The notes beneath the pieces were generated by a model, which searched no databases, had not been told where the DNA came from, and was given only the letters and a program-made list of their open reading frames with translations. The translations under genes and the position numbers were made by a program. This document shows, one piece after another, positions 34,480-48,700 of a stretch of DNA of 64,000 nt. This DNA is from Larix kaempferi (Eukaryota > Streptophyta > Pinopsida > Pinales > Pinaceae), in NCBI GenBank assembly GCA_027924585.1, contig BSBM01000076.1:3610501-3674500 (forward strand), read 5' to 3'. Every line of letters begins with the position of its first letter. Within the stretch, counting starts at the first letter, position 1.

Positions 34480-35640
34480 TGTCTAGGGCCGAATGCTCCT
34501 CCTTTTAAGTAAGGTGTTCTCTAAGCAAGTAATCATCTGCATGTGACCATCATGTAGAATGTCATCAAAGTTGCCAAGGGTCCTCCAACACCCTAGGGAA
34601 GAATATCATGCAAGCAACCTATTACAACTTGAACTAGCATGTGTGATTAAAGCCCCAGAGATCAAAGCTAGCCCAACTATAACCTTATCCACCGTCACCT
34701 CTATAACCACCTCTCTACACTTTAGGTTGGCTCTTCTACAACTCAAGGGGCGCTTCCCTAGGGTTAGGATTGCCAGGTTATGGAAATAAAGGGTACAAGG
34801 TGTTTTGAAGAGTTAACCTTAGCAAAATGTTAGTTCTCTTTGTAATATAGATAAGAAAAAGGGGTGATGGGAGGACCATGAAGACTAGTGCTAATCCCTA
34901 GGGAAATGGAGTCAGGGGAAGCTGGTCCAACAAAGGGGTGGTTCATGAAAGATTAGCGAAAATCAGATCTGTGTACACATGCTACAAATATACCCTAACA
35001 TGCTGGAAAATGAATGTAGAAATTGCCTAGGAGCTCCCATATGGTGCCAACTCTTTGTAATATATAGATAAGAAAAAGGGGTGACGGGAGGACCATGGAG
35101 ACTAGTGCTAACCCCCAGGGGAATGGAGTCAAGGGAAGCTGATCCAACAAAGGGGTAGTTCATGAAAGATTAGGGAAAATCAGATCTGTTTACACATGCC
35201 ACAAAACCCTAACATGCTGGAAAATGAATGTAAAAATCGCCTAGGAGCTCCCATATGGTGCCAACTCAAAACAATGTTAACTAGGATGTGCCTCATACAA
35301 TGGAATAGTGCAAGTTCTTACTCTATAAAGATGACTTAGAACAATGTAATATTCATGCATAAAACATCAAAGGGATGGAGGGGATTCTTCACTCACAACC
35401 CTTCCAATGTGACATATTTTCCCTTCGTATGGTTCTACTATCAAGTTCTAGGTTATTCTACCATTCATTAGCAACATTAGAAATAAGAGCAAGGAAGCCA
35501 CACTTTGAATGGAAAAGAAAATCCTTACACTTGAAGCTGCTCCATGAAAGATATGTGAATTAGGCTCCAAAAGAGAGAGATCTCTCAAAATCCAACCATG
35601 AGTTCAAATGAAGAAGAGGCTCTCTTATATCGGAAAGAAG
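34480..35640 (-). mobile_element. Piece of the LTR-like family ('D')
   Basis: In the opposite orientation to C, it has AGGTTGGCTCTTCTACAACT, GGGGCGCTTCCCTAGGGTTAG and the GTGATGGGAGGACC..GGAATGGAGTC block seen at 9060-9300 in insertion A. A minus-strand TATAAGA lies near 35625. The left terminus is ambiguous (TGTTGTCT at 34479 or TGTTCTCT at 34513). Confidence 0.5.
34848..35270. repeat. Tandem duplication of about 217 bp in D
   Basis: GATAAGAAAAAGGGGTGA occurs at about 34849 and 35066, with the following 200 bp (through CCCATATGGTGCCAACT) repeated at about 95% identity by eye. Confidence 0.88.
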
Positions 35641-37840
35641 CTCAACTTCCTTTACAATAAAATAACAAAAAACCACTTAGATCTAGCCTAGGGTGGAGTA
35701 AACAGTGAATAATTTCAAATAAAACCCTAACAAATTCTAACTATATCCATGATTAAAGGTGGTCAATGCCACTTGTACAATGTCCAAGATAGATAAATCC
35801 CAAGAAGGGGGCCGCCTCAACCAATTTAGGGATCATGAAGCAAGTGATGGTCCAAGACTAGCCTCCCAATGCTTCTCCAAGGTGTAGTGCTCTACAAAAG
35901 TAGGCCCACATGGCAACCGCGATACCCTAAATCTAGGGTTTTTCTCCTGAGACCCACTCCAAAGTGAAATGTCCTCCATAAGAAACCAACCAAAACCATC
36001 AAAAGCTGGAATAGACTCCATAAGACAGCTTCAAAGTGATTTTATGCCCACCAAACTCATGGAAATAAGGGACGGCCCCTCACACTAAGGCATAGATCAG
36101 CTTTCAAAATGAAATGATCTCCAAAAATTACGCAAAGAACTCCTCCAAAGGGAAGCATTCCAATAGATGAGGGTTTCAAAAAGGTGACAACCTCCAAGTG
36201 AATAAAGCCTCAAAATGTAATCGACCTCCCTCAACAAAAACACAGATTGGCCTTCTCAAACAAAAGACTTCTCCACAGGTGAAGCTACAGGACAAGGCTC
36301 CAGAATGTGTATCGACCCTCTTTATCCTTCAAATGCTGACTGGGTATATCGTTCTCTTGGCTAGAAATCTGCTATCTAGCCGAGGATCTATATTGGAAAT
36401 GCCCAGAACAGTGTGAGATAAATCTGCCATACATCTGATGGCGCCTTCTCTATTTGCCACAAAAGATCATGGTTACACAGGCCGATATATAGTTCGCTTT
36501 AGATTAACAGCTATATGTCAATCCGACATGAAAAGGTCTTACACCGCGGCTAGGGAAAGCACAATGAGGAAGGGTTGAGTATGCGCACAAGCAAGGTAGG
36601 CTAAGCACCAAGCATAGGAGATTGCATAGGGAGGCATGCTCTAAGGTATACCCTCAAAGAAACGAGAATTCAAGGGGGATTATAACATTGAAGTGAAGCG
36701 TCGGAGACCCCATTCATTCATTCATTCATTCATTCATCGTTGCGGCATTCGTAATAGTTGGGAAACCCTCCTAATTCCATAATGCTATCATAATGGGATG
36801 ACTTCAATCATCTACTGTGCCAAAACAAACAAATTCCAATCTGCCACTTTGTTGCCCAAAGAGAGAATGATGAAGGTTCTCATAATATTCAATTTTCTGC
36901 TATGGATCTATTATACAGTTGCTGATTTGAGGGTTTCATTGTTGCTGCAAGTGCACTCTCAGACTGTCATACCAGTACAACAGCTGTCATATAATCAGTC
37001 ACTAAGGGACCCTTCCGAAGAGGAGCATATTTTAAATAATTATTGACTCTTCTGGGTCTGAAAAATGTCTCATGATTGCTGACTGCTACAGGCCTCCATG
37101 TTATGCTACAGGAGATATTTAAGTGCTGGAAACATTTTAAAGAATATGGTACTGCAAAAATGCTCCGTCAAGCTTTGGATCTTTAACAAGCTGGAAAGGT
37201 TGAAGAAGAATTGTGTTTACATGCCCTTTGCTGAAGATTACACCTTACCAGATCGTGACCACAACCTTTTTGAGATTCCTTTATGCATTCAGACCTCGAA
37301 CAAGACTCATTTAGGGATAAGCTTGGAACGATAGATTGCCCACAGCCTCAAATCCATTCTAAAGCTTCTTCATAAGATACTTCTTCACATATGAGGCTTT
37401 GTATGCTTCTACCTCTGTAGCTTTTGATGGCTTCCCTGGAAAAGGTATAACCACTGTTAGCTGCACTGTACATTGTCTTACTGGAGTGTATGCTTTAGAG
37501 CTGTTGAATGACCACTCGACATCAGTGATACAGGTCTTTTGACTTAGGGTTGAATATTACCCCAAAGACTCCACACATGGTTTAACTATATGCTGCGTTA
37601 AATGCTACAGGTCTGCCAGCAACGTGTCATACTCCAGCAACGTGTCATACTTCAAATTCACTTAATACGCCAGATCTGATTCACAATAACCAGACAGCCT
37701 CAATATAGCAGAAATCGATCCATCAAGACCCTAGGCCATCCAAATCTCCAAAAACAAGTCACCCTCCGCTGAAGTATGTGAAATTTTTTCACTTGGACAC
37801 CTATGCAGAATGTGGGGTAACACAACCAACTGAGGTCAAG
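35641..37840. other. No recognisable gene
   Basis: Only unremarkable open frames. The frame at 36798-37046 has a hydrophobic stretch that could mimic a signal peptide, but it has no recognisable continuation and does not match the expected N-terminus of the downstream host gene. A (CATT)n microsatellite of about seven units lies at 36713-36738. Confidence 0.5.
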
Positions 37841-40800
37841 CAACTACTGAATAAGCCATCTCAAATGTGCAAATCCATCATGAACCATCTGGAATGGTAA
37901 TGGGTCTTTTTGGTCTTCACTGGGCATGCTACACGATGCTCTTGGTTCATTTGATCTCCTATTTATCACTGAGACCAATGAGAGTTCAGTTAGGTCACTT
38001 CCGGATATTATAGGTTATCACTGGTTGTTTGCTTGTCATCGGGAAACCCAGTCTTTAGGTGGTGTTTGAGGTTCAAGTGGTGTGGCATGCTTAGTGCGCG
38101 AGTCTCTTCGGGGTAGAGTTTCTTCGGTCACAGTGGATGAGTTTGCCAGGTTTATGTGGGTCCGGATCAACAGACTACCCCCTCTCCTCAGAGATATCTT
38201 CATAGCAGTTTGCTACTTCCCCCAACCTTATCTTAGTTCGCTATCCATGGAAAACTTGAAAGCAACCCATATTTAGCTCTATACTTTGGCATCATCCAGC
38301 ATTCTGCAGTAAGAGAGGTCATCCTATTGGGTGACCTTAATGCCCACACCAGAGACCTCCACATCCCTTTGCATGATCGCTCTAAGGACGTGTTCTGCGT
38401 TAAGGAGATCGATCCAGCTTTTGTGCGACTTCATCGATCATTTGATGACATTTTGGGACCTTTGACAAGGTACGACAAGCACCTCATGTGGCTTGGAGAA
38501 TCTCATCACGAGCTATTGATCCTTAACGGTCTCCCTTGTTTCTCGGCTTCTCGCTCTTTCACTTTTCAGCCTCACAGTGTTGGTTAGAGTGTGGTGGATT
38601 ATGTCCTTTCCAACTAGGAATTTCTCCCCTTCATTCATCACTTCGCTATACCCCATCCCTTTGGCTAATCATGCTCTCCTCTCCTTCTCCCTTCAAATTG
38701 ATACCCCCTACCCACTACCCCCCCCATCCCCACTCTTGGGTCCACCTCGGACCACTATCCTCTTCGTTAAGGGAGACCTCGAATCCTTTACTTCCACCCT
38801 TCGTCAGATGCTCCCTTTCGTGTCTCGATTCGCTTCTCTCAATTCCGCCTTCGCCAAGTATACTTGTCTTTTTCTATCATCTGGCAAGCCGCCCTTCAAA
38901 CTTACCCCCACTCCATTCGAACCACCCCCCTTCCCCAAAAGCCTAGGTCCTACCCCATGAACCAGTGGGATGACGATAACTCCACACCCAACTCTGGCAT
39001 GCCTTCACCCATGCGCACCCCTCCTACCCAGTTCTCAAAGATTCCTACCATTGTCTCCTTCGCCGCAAGAAACGCCTCTTTATCTCTCAGAGGTGACTTG
39101 ATGTGAGTACTTCTCTTTTTCATTCCTCTAAACATGTTTGGCATACCATTTTCCCCCACCACTCCCATCTCCCGCTTGATCTTGACCCAACAACCATGTT
39201 TTCCCGCACCTCTGTCCTCTATGACATCCCGGGGCAGTCCCTTATCTAGGTTACCTCTCCCCCCCTCTTGTTACCTATTCACTCCCCATGATGTCCGGGA
39301 AGCTATTTGGGCCATGAGCTCTAGCAGAGCAGGGAATGACGAAGGGTTCCACTTCCAAGTTCCAGGTTGAACTCTTCAAACATGGCCTTCGTGCACTTGA
39401 TTGTCACTTTGCCTGTTTGTTCAACCACGTGGTTTGTACTGACTTCGTAGAATTGTGGTCACATCATATTATTGACTCGATCTATAAATTTTACCCTACT
39501 ACTGTTCCCAATAACTGCAGAATGATCATGGTTGGCCACACTTTCTCCAAGCTATATGCTATAGTCCTCCATATGCAACTTTCTGGGAGTTTGAGAGGAG
39601 ACTATTCAGAGCTATAGGACAGGCAGGCTTCAAACCAACACACTAGACCACTGATCACATTCTTACGCTGCAAGCCATCTTTGAGGAGGCGTGCGTCACT
39701 ACTCTTCGAAAGTTTACTGTTGCTTTGTAGACTTTCAGAAGGCATTTGACTTTGTCCCCAGAGTGGCATTATTCTAGAGGCTCCAAGACATTGGCATTTT
39801 CGAGACTCTTTTGATTGGCATTATGATATTATATGAGTTAGTCCTTGGTCGTCTTCACATGGCCCACGGGAATTCAAATTTAATTAGGAGTACCATTGGG
39901 GTTAAGCAGGGGTGTCCACTCTCCCCCACTCTTTTTGGATTTACATCGATGAACTAGAGTTTTTCTTTAGGAGCATATTCAAGACGGTGATGGGTGCCTT
40001 CTCCACCAGGTATTGATCTCTATTCTGCTTGTCGTTGACGACGTGGTCCTCTTGGCCTCATCTCCGGAGGGATTGCAGAGACATCTAGATGCCTTGGCCC
40101 TCTTTTGTGATCTTCATCAGTTGACGGTCAACTTGGGTAAAACCAAGGTCATGATCTTCAACGGATCGAAGAGGATACTCACTGATCTTCATTTCTTCTT
40201 TGGAGGGGAGGAGATTGAGATCACTGCCACCTATTTGGGGTTTCGGTTCACAGGACCTCGTTTCAGTCTGCGACATGCTCTTTAGCCCCGCATTAATAAA
40301 GGTTATAGATCCCTGGCCCTTGAGAGACAATGATTTAGACACCATTTTAGGACATCTCATCCAAGATGTCTCTCATGGATACTCTCATTTGACCCATAGT
40401 CATCTATGGCTTTGAGGTGTGGGGGCAATGCCTACTTGACCGTGATTTGGCCTTAATAGAGAGAGTGCAGATCCTCCTCCTCTGTCGCATAATCAGATGC
40501 AAACAAACAATACCTCAACCCATTATACTAGTAGAGTTTGGTGCTCGACCTTTTCGGCTTGAGGTTGTGTTCAACCTTGTCACTCTCTTACACCACCTTT
40601 GAAGCTTCATTGACTTTGTGAAGCGGCGTGAATCGTGATCGGTACCCAGATTTGGCCTATCTCTCTTTAGAGATGTCGCCTTAGCCAACCCTTCAGGCCA
40701 CTCTAGATGTTGGATTCTGGGTGTTGCGGATCTTTTAGCATTTGTCAATATTGCGATGGATTGACTTCCATCTTTTAGGTATTCCTTGGATGTGCTTGGC

Positions 40801-41940
40801 TACCTCTTACCTATGAGGTAGGAGTTGAATATAATCACTAGAGATGACATTTATAGAAATTATCTAAAGGTTACTTGGATCAACCCTTAGGGGGGTTTAC
40901 GTCCCAAGATGGCCTTGGATTTGAGAGACAGTCTCATTGTCCGGCTCCCTTACACATTTTGTCATTGGGTACATGCTCTTCGTATTCCTTTAGGCCAGTT
41001 CAGAGTGGGCTCTCACTGTCTCCAGGTAGAGACAGATCACCGGCTCAACCAGTCAGACAGGATCTGCTAGGTTCGTCACTTTTGAGAGGTTGAGACCAAG
41101 GAGCACTTCATCATTCGGTGTCCTATTTAATATGTGAGATTTGTGAGCGGTTTCATTGTCTTTTTAGGGACCTTCTTCTCTCAAAGCTTCACACTTTGAC
41201 AAGATTCTTCACATACCTTGATCAGAGATGTTTGGCCTTATACTTGCAAGAGGCCCTCTGGCTGCGCTCCTTCACCCTCCAACGACATTCTCAATTGGGA
41301 CTAGTCTCTACTCTTAGTATTACTTCCTTCTTTTCGGTGCTTCCTTCCTCTAGAGGCACCAAGAGACAAACAGATGGTGGCACTGACCTTGACCGCTTAC
41401 TTAGGACACGACAGTCCACCTGCACCTCCTCGCAACACCGGATACGAGGATAGTCTCAGTCCCATCCCGACATTCGAACGACTTCATCCAGGATGCAGCA
41501 ACAGGCTCCCTCCTCAAGACAACGACGTACTATCCTTTACAATTCCTCTTCTAGTTCTTCCTCTAGGCAGAGTACTCTTTTGAGCTTCCTTTAGTCGGCC
41601 TCAGATGGTAGGAGAGATACTCCTAATGCTTCCAGTGCCCCATTGTAGTGACAGTGACAATTTCTCCATTTTTGCATCATAGCTCTCAGATCCACTCCCT
41701 TTATACATCTTCCTTTCTTGGATCAGCTCTCTTCATATCTCTCTTTGTATATTTTTCTCCGGGATTGGCTCTCCATTTAGGGAGTTAGGGTTAGGTTTGA
41801 GTTTTACTTTTAGTTTTTATGGGAGCTACTTTTGGGCTCCCACATTGTATTGTTATCATGGTACCGCATAGTCCCATTGACCTACTTTTGTGGTCACTTG
41901 TTGGACATTAATAAAACTATTTTATCTTATCTTATCTGAT
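37840..41940 (+). mobile_element. Degenerate LINE (non-L1 type) with TTATC tail
   Basis: Endonuclease pieces: FDLLFITETNES, GDLNAHTRD near 38330, and SVVDYVLSN near 38580. RT pieces: CCFVDFQKAFDFVPR near 39725, GVKQGCPLSPTLFGF near 39900, and VVDDVVLLASSPEGLQ near 40030, where the usual aromatic of the YADD box is Val. The C-terminal region (41118-41450) is a Cys/His-poor remnant. Stops and frameshifts occur throughout. The 3' end is a short A-poor tail of TTATC repeats (ATTTTATCTTATCTTATCTG, 41921-41940), as in RTE/CR1-like LINEs rather than poly(A)-tailed L1. A second copy of the 3' 0.8 kb lies at 56262-57050. Confidence 0.82.
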
Positions 41941-42049
41941 GTGCCAATCCATCACAGACCATCGAGGGGCTGATCATATGCACCCAAGTACCCCAAATCT
42001 CATGAAGCATCCCCAAACATGGTGTGAACACTTTCGGAGTAATTCTGAA

Positions 42050-42335
42050 AGCTAACATTTAGCAATGTCTTGAGTCAATAGGGACCATATTTGTCAGTAT
42101 TTTTTCACTCCTGTGCGGTCTCCCGTACTTGGGGTCAAGGACTTCCCATGCCTCATCATAGATTTCTCCTCTTTTTTCTTCTCTACTTTACTTTCTTTTC
42201 TATGTATTGTCTTTTATAAGAGACCTTTCATACTCCTGCTTTGTAACAACATCATTGTACTCGGCTGTCCCATTGACCTACTTTTGTGGTCATTAGTTGG
42301 ACATTAATAAAATTATCTCATCTTATCTACATTTT
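42050..42335 (+). mobile_element. Short insertion sharing the LINE 3' tail
   Basis: GTCCCATTGACCTACTTTTG, then TGGTCATTAGTTGGACATTAATAAAATTAT and CATCTTATCT, nearly repeats 41872-41940. The upstream part differs from the LINE 3' UTR, so this is either a diverged subfamily or a short parasite sharing the LINE tail. Confidence 0.6.
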
Positions 42336-42783
42336 TTTATATTGCCGAGTAAGTGGAGTCACCTGCCTCATAGGCTCATTGAGTACGTGCATGGTAACTA
42401 TGGTCTGGATCCTGTCAGGTCACAAGTCACAGTGTCTGTATTGCTATTACTTTCTTTTGGTTATTTCCATTTCTCACAGATTTTGTGAATTTCACAATCT
42501 TTTTTTCATTCTTGTATTGGTTCGATCTTTTATCAAAACATACACCAGACTTGAATTTTTAGAGTAAATATGTGTATATATTTAATGAATTTTATCTTTG
42601 TCTGACTCCGTAGAGTAAATATTAATGAATACATGAACTTGGATTCTTCCATTAGAAGTCACACTTCTATTCTTAACACGGGTAGCTATTTAATGAGTTT
42701 ACTGTTAGTGGATGAGTTAGTGTTCATATAACATGTTACCTTTAATATTTTGTTCATGCTTTTTGTGGCTATCCTGTTTGCAG

Positions 42784-45700
42784 CATTTGAGGACCTTGAA
42801 AGTTCAGAATCTGTTGGTTCAGGAAAGAGGGCTTTGGTGAACTACACAAAGGCAGGTACTATTTTTTGTGAGCCTGGATCTGGATCTTGTAGTTGAGAAA
42901 GTGGTTTTTTTACCTAGGTCAATAACGTGATAGACAAGTCAAGACAAGCTATATATTGGGATGGAAGAGTTGTGAAGAAAGTATTGCAGAAGATTTATGT
43001 TAATCTAAGATTTACTGAGTTGCTTTCTGGAGCCTCCTGTAATGAAGGGGAAGCTGAACCAGGATTGTTATCTGTGTATTGTTTATGGCCTAGCGGAAGC
43101 ATGTCAATGTCAGAATGAAATCCATCTTTCTTTGTTAACTTGTACTGGTAATTCTCTTACAGGCACAATTGCAGCCTACTTGAAGATGTCTCAAGTGGAT
43201 GCTATATACCTTCCCATTCCTATAAATTTTATCTTTATTGGGTTTGAGGGAAGAGGTAATCAAGGTAATGTTTTCATCATATGTTATGATCATTGAGTTT
43301 ATTGAACATTCTGTATAATTCTGTTACTGAAGTTTCAAGAGCTTATGCTTTCTGTCTTTACAGTATCAACTTTCAAGCAATATGATATTTTGATTCCCTG
43401 TAGAAGTCACATTTTTCTTTTTTCACATGCCTGCTTCCAAGTTGATTTATATAAGTAATGGAGGATGTCGAGGTAACACCGTTTTATAGATGAGGTTGTT
43501 TGCACTCATCAGGGTTTAGAATTACCTATGTAGAGAATGTTAATGTTTGAGCAGTGAAACCTTTACATGTTATGAAGAAAATATGGCTGCAAAATCTCTA
43601 ATATAAGTGATGAAGTCTCTAATATCAAGGCTTATACTCTATTATGTCCACCAGTGGAAACAAACAAGCTTGGATGGCTTATCTGATCTGGAGTTTTGTA
43701 TGCATATTTTGGCAGAGTTCAAACTTGGACCAGAAGAGCTGGAAAGATGGTTTACTAAAATAGATCATGTTTTTGAGCACACACGAGTTCCACAGCTAGG
43801 AGAAGCTTTGACACCATTTTACAGGGTTAAAGCTGATGGGGTGCAGCGCCACCATCTTCCTCTTATAAGCTCTATAAATTACAAGTTATAATTCTAGCTT
43901 CCAGCTTATTTAAGTTTGTTTTCTCCTTTTTTTTTTCAATTCCTTACTGACATGATATCTGGAACCAATGTTCTTTGTAAAATGGCTGGAGGTGATTTAA
44001 GCTGAATCATGAGGCATTGCTGACATTCTCTTATTGTTTTCGTTTGGTCATTGAGAATAGATTGTTCTGAACATAAGGTGTCTTTTTCAGTTTCTCGGTA
44101 CATGCCATAGAAATGAGTGAAAAAGTAACAGAAGTATTTGAGCGTGCAATCAAGGTTTTGGCACGCAGGGATGATATATCAGATACCAGGTATAGATTCT
44201 GCCTGCTTTGAATTAGAATTAGAGTTTTCATAGATAAATTTGATGACAAAAAGCTAAAAAAATTGCTATTTACTTAAATGACTTCATATATCTATGACTC
44301 TGGTCTTGTTTGCTTAATGTGCAGGCCTGATGGGGAGCAGGTTTGGCAAGTCAATATTGATGAGATGGAATATTTCTTCACTAGTCTTGTTGAGTACCTT
44401 CAAATAGACAAAGCATACAATATCTTCATTCTTAATCCCAAGCGTGATTCCAATCGACGCACCTATGGCTATCGGTATTATTCCAAAGTAGATTTTATGT
44501 TATCTTTGAACATTAATGATGGGAAAAAGGATTACACCTCCGATATTTTTCTAGACAGTAATTATTATCTGTTATTAAAACTTAAATAGAAAATGAACAG
44601 TTGTCAAGCTAATGTTTCAACGAAAAAATTCTTGTTGCCCATGCAGGAGAGGTTTGTCTGAAACAGAAATAAACTTCATCAAGGAGGTATAGTTATTTGT
44701 CAATTTCTTTAATGCTTCAGAAATTATTTATTTCATTCAGTCATTGATTTACATTACAAATTGATTGTTATTGTGTATTTTATGATTGAAACATTTGGTA
44801 TTCATGTGTATCCTCATGTCCTTTATTTAAATCCTTTGCTTGCCATATGAATATTCAGTACTCTTTTTCCCAAATTCCTGTAGAAAAACTGGATGCTTTG
44901 AAGCTGCAGTCTGGTAAGAACCGGGACAAATAGTTTTATTTTTTACTCTTGTACCTAATTCTTACGGGTCTTGTACTACAAAACTTACTGTTGACTGGAG
45001 TTTTAAGATTGTAAATCTAGTTTGTAAAGTGTTTGTAGTTGTGAAATGTCAAGAATTCTTCTTGCTGGAAATGTGTTTTAGTAACTTTCTGTAAAATGAT
45101 GCTTTTGAATATTTGAGGTTTGAATGTTGAAGATTCAAAATCTAACAGGTTTCAAATATTTGGAATGTCAAGAAACAGAGACAATGACAGAACAGTTGGG
45201 ACATTATTCTAGAGATTGTTGTCCTCTACCTTAAAATACCATATCAAGTTAATGTAAGAGATTCTATTTTTGTTTGAATTAAATCATCAGAGGTTATAGT
45301 CTGGTAACTTAGATATAATGGAAATTAAATTTAAAGTCAAACCTATTATTGCTTTTTTTGTTGGTGGATGGCCTTTTGTTAATGAAGTGAACCTAACTTT
45401 TTCTAGGATGCTGCACTTAAAAGTTAAAGGGTATCCATTCAATCAAAATCACCTAAGACTTGCACCCAGACTCATCTGTTTGACAACAATAGCTAGGACA
45501 AACTGCCTAGGTTCAGGTCTCCATGAGATATGACATGATAGCATGTATTGGCTGGATTAGCTTGTAGCATATTCTTTGGGGGGATTGACCTTGGGTCTCA
45601 AACATGATAGGGCATTGGATTTACCTCTTGACTACAAACTGCTTGACAACCTTAGTGTTACTGTTGTCAATCTAACCATAGCATCTTTATTAGTTGTTAG

Positions 45701-48700
45701 ACTCTATGTACATGAGCAATTTTGTATGTAAGCTCATGATTTTGTAATAATGTTAGCCTTAGGCCTTAATGGTATCGTATTCCAATGGTAAAGGGTCACT
45801 TTTGTGTAACAAGGCCCCGATCACTTATATTAGTTACTTGAGCTTTAAGTTATTGTTTAGTCCTCTTTTATAAATAGGCGTTTCTCCCCTCTTCTGTATC
45901 TTTTTATCACTTCACCAGTATAACCAAAGCTTTACAAGATAGCTCTTCTTCCATATTGTTTGGAACTGCAGGTGCAATACACTTGGGTGTGCAAGTGCCT
46001 CAACCTTTAAAAGTTTTTATGGTATTTTCTGTTATTTTGAGCTTTACCACTATACTATTTCTTGCTGCTAGTTTTGGATATACAAGCAGACTGCAATTAC
46101 TTTTGCAAATGATAACAAATAAAAAAATAATAAAAGCATAAATACATGAACAAGACTTCAAAGAAACTGAGCTTGCATAAATGTGTCACCTTTGAAATTT
46201 GGTATGGGAACTGTATTTTTTTTGAAATGTTCTTTTTCTGGCAGCTATGAAGTGTATCATTCTATCACACATTCCTTGTAACTACGAATTATGCCAAGCG
46301 ATCTATAAATTAGATATATTGCAAGGGACTGAGATGTATTTGAATAAGAGAGATGCTCCTCCATGTAGTAACTGTGCTCTCTCTCTCTTTCATTTAGATG
46401 CATATTTAGATTCTAAACGCGGTTTTAATGTTTTGGAAGGTTAGTTACCACTAAATAGCAAAAAGATGATTGGAAGATGAAGGAAAATGCCCTCCTAATT
46501 TCTGACTTGCAACGCACCCTCTTGAGTTCGTACTTGACAAAGCATCACTAGCATCCTTGTTTCTTTGGGATGGAGCTTGGCCATGGATGATAGGAGTGAT
46601 GCATCTTGTTTGATGGGATTTCATTGCCACCTAGAATTGCACAAGATGACCCTCATGGCTAGAAACTTCTTGCGTCTTAGATAGGTTTTGTGACTTTATG
46701 ATAGACAATATGAGATTATGCACACTAATAGAGAGTTGTAGAGAAGATAATTATATTAATGTCTGACCAAAAAGGTAGGTCAATGGGACTGAAGAAGGGA
46801 ATACAATCAATAATAAACATTTGTCGGAGTGCCTAGGGATACTTTGAGAAGATAAATTAAGATGCACTAGCTAATACATTAGGAAAGTATGAAAGAATCG
46901 GATCACATGACATTAGAAAAAGAGAGAGGAGCAAAGGCTAGATATAACAACGGGGCCTTGAATCAATATCCACATCGTAGATGGAAATACAGGTAGGGAC
47001 GGAGATCCTCTATCACCCTCGATTGTTGAGGAGGAATGGATGCAAAGTTTGAAATATGTCATCTGAAGAATTTGGAGAGGATCCAAGGCGGGGCATGTTG
47101 TGAGGCCTTAGACGGATCTCCAACATCAACTAAAACTTCCCTTAAAAATCAAGTCCTTTTAAAAGATGCTAGTGACGGAACTCTCAAGGGCAATACTTTG
47201 TGCAAGGCTTGTCAAGTGCTATGGTGTCATGGACTTGGGAGTAATGACACGGAGGGATTTGAGCTAAGAGCCAAAGGACTTGGAAGCTAATGTTTTATTG
47301 GGTCTTGTAGGTTGCTTATGGTCCTCTGTTGTCAAGAATGGGGGGTGGGGGAGGGGGTTACTATTGAGAATGTAAAATTGATCTCCCATGTTCTAGTACC
47401 TCTCTTAAGAACAAAGCTAGGTCCATAGGTCCGGGTACTCGAATATAGTAAGGGATCCACCATTATTTTTGTAGAGGCAATGGAACCTCCCTTTGACTTT
47501 ATAGTCTACAGGGCATTGAAAGATAAGGTGGTTCTTTGACTTAGTTCTTTGTAGGTGACATCCTAAAGATCCCCTTTGATCTTGGGACGTGGTGGTTATT
47601 CTTGACCTAAACTCACTGCAAACAATTTTTGACCTAACGAAATCCTGAGGTTGTATTTTTAGTGTTTTCAAGTATTACTTGGGTCTTACAAGGAGGCCAT
47701 CCCTCAATTTCAAGGAATGAGTTGAATAGAAAGCCATTTACAACCAAAGTTGCAAAAACCGAACTGGTGGTCGAACCGACCGACCCTGAGAACAATCACA
47801 AAAGATTAGGATGCCTTATCGTCATCGAAACCATCAAAATCAATATGACCAACGACAAGGTGAAAATGAACATAAACAGACGAGTTGTGATTTGAAAACA
47901 GAATGGAGACAAAATCAACAAACTGGGTGGAAGCAGAAGATCACGAGAAAGCGTTACGAGAAAGAATAAGGGATAAAAGTATTCTATAAATATGCTTTGA
48001 GGACAAAGCATTTCTGAAGAGGAAGGCAATGTAACAAACAAAATATATAATATATTAATAATAAATCAATAATTAATATTCAATAACTAATATGTAATGA
48101 AAAAACACATTCCTTTGTGAATGGTTACCATAGGTGCCTCTAAGTTATCTATATATATACTTGGCACACTCTTATTGTAAACCATCTCATTTTTTATATT
48201 CAATATTCATTCTCCTAAATGGATTTCTGTTCTCCGTCTTATTTACAGTGGTTATTCCTTGAGTAAATGACGTTTCTTCGTTTCAGAGACAGTGAGAGCT
48301 CACTCTGAACTGGCGTAAAAGAATACGACTAGCAGAATGTGTAAGGGAGTAGATTTGTCTACCAAGGCCCAACCATTGCGATATGACTGAAGAACTAGAA
48401 CCAAAGGAGCAAGGTGGATTGATGGGGAACGTGGTATCCAACCTGCCCATCTTGAGTCATCCTTAGCCCATAGCCATAGATCAAATAAGGTTTTGATGCC
48501 ATGATTTTCCATCCACTCTCTCAGTCCCAAAAGTTCTTGTTTAAGCCCGATGGGAGGATTCCCCATGACACTGTCATTCCAAATGCTTATCAGCTTGTCG
48601 TTTGTAGGAATTCAAGTAAATTTGGATTGGATTAAGGGTGCCATTGCTTTACATAATTCCAAATTTGTGATCCTCCTTTATCATCCAACAGGTGGTTCAA

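Noticed and set aside
36798-37046. Short frame with a hydrophobic N-terminal stretch, as first exon of the host gene
   Set aside because: Its residues do not resemble the expected N-terminus, and the frame ends at a stop without a donor site leading to 42784.
38536-38960. Two overlapping Pro/Ser-rich frames
   Set aside because: They arise from a C-rich stretch within the decayed LINE; the true LINE frame is broken here.
45650-45960. Possible solo LTR with TATAAATAGG near 45870
   Set aside because: The promoter-like and terminal words are suggestive, but I could not find paired ends or a target duplication; not listed as a separate element.
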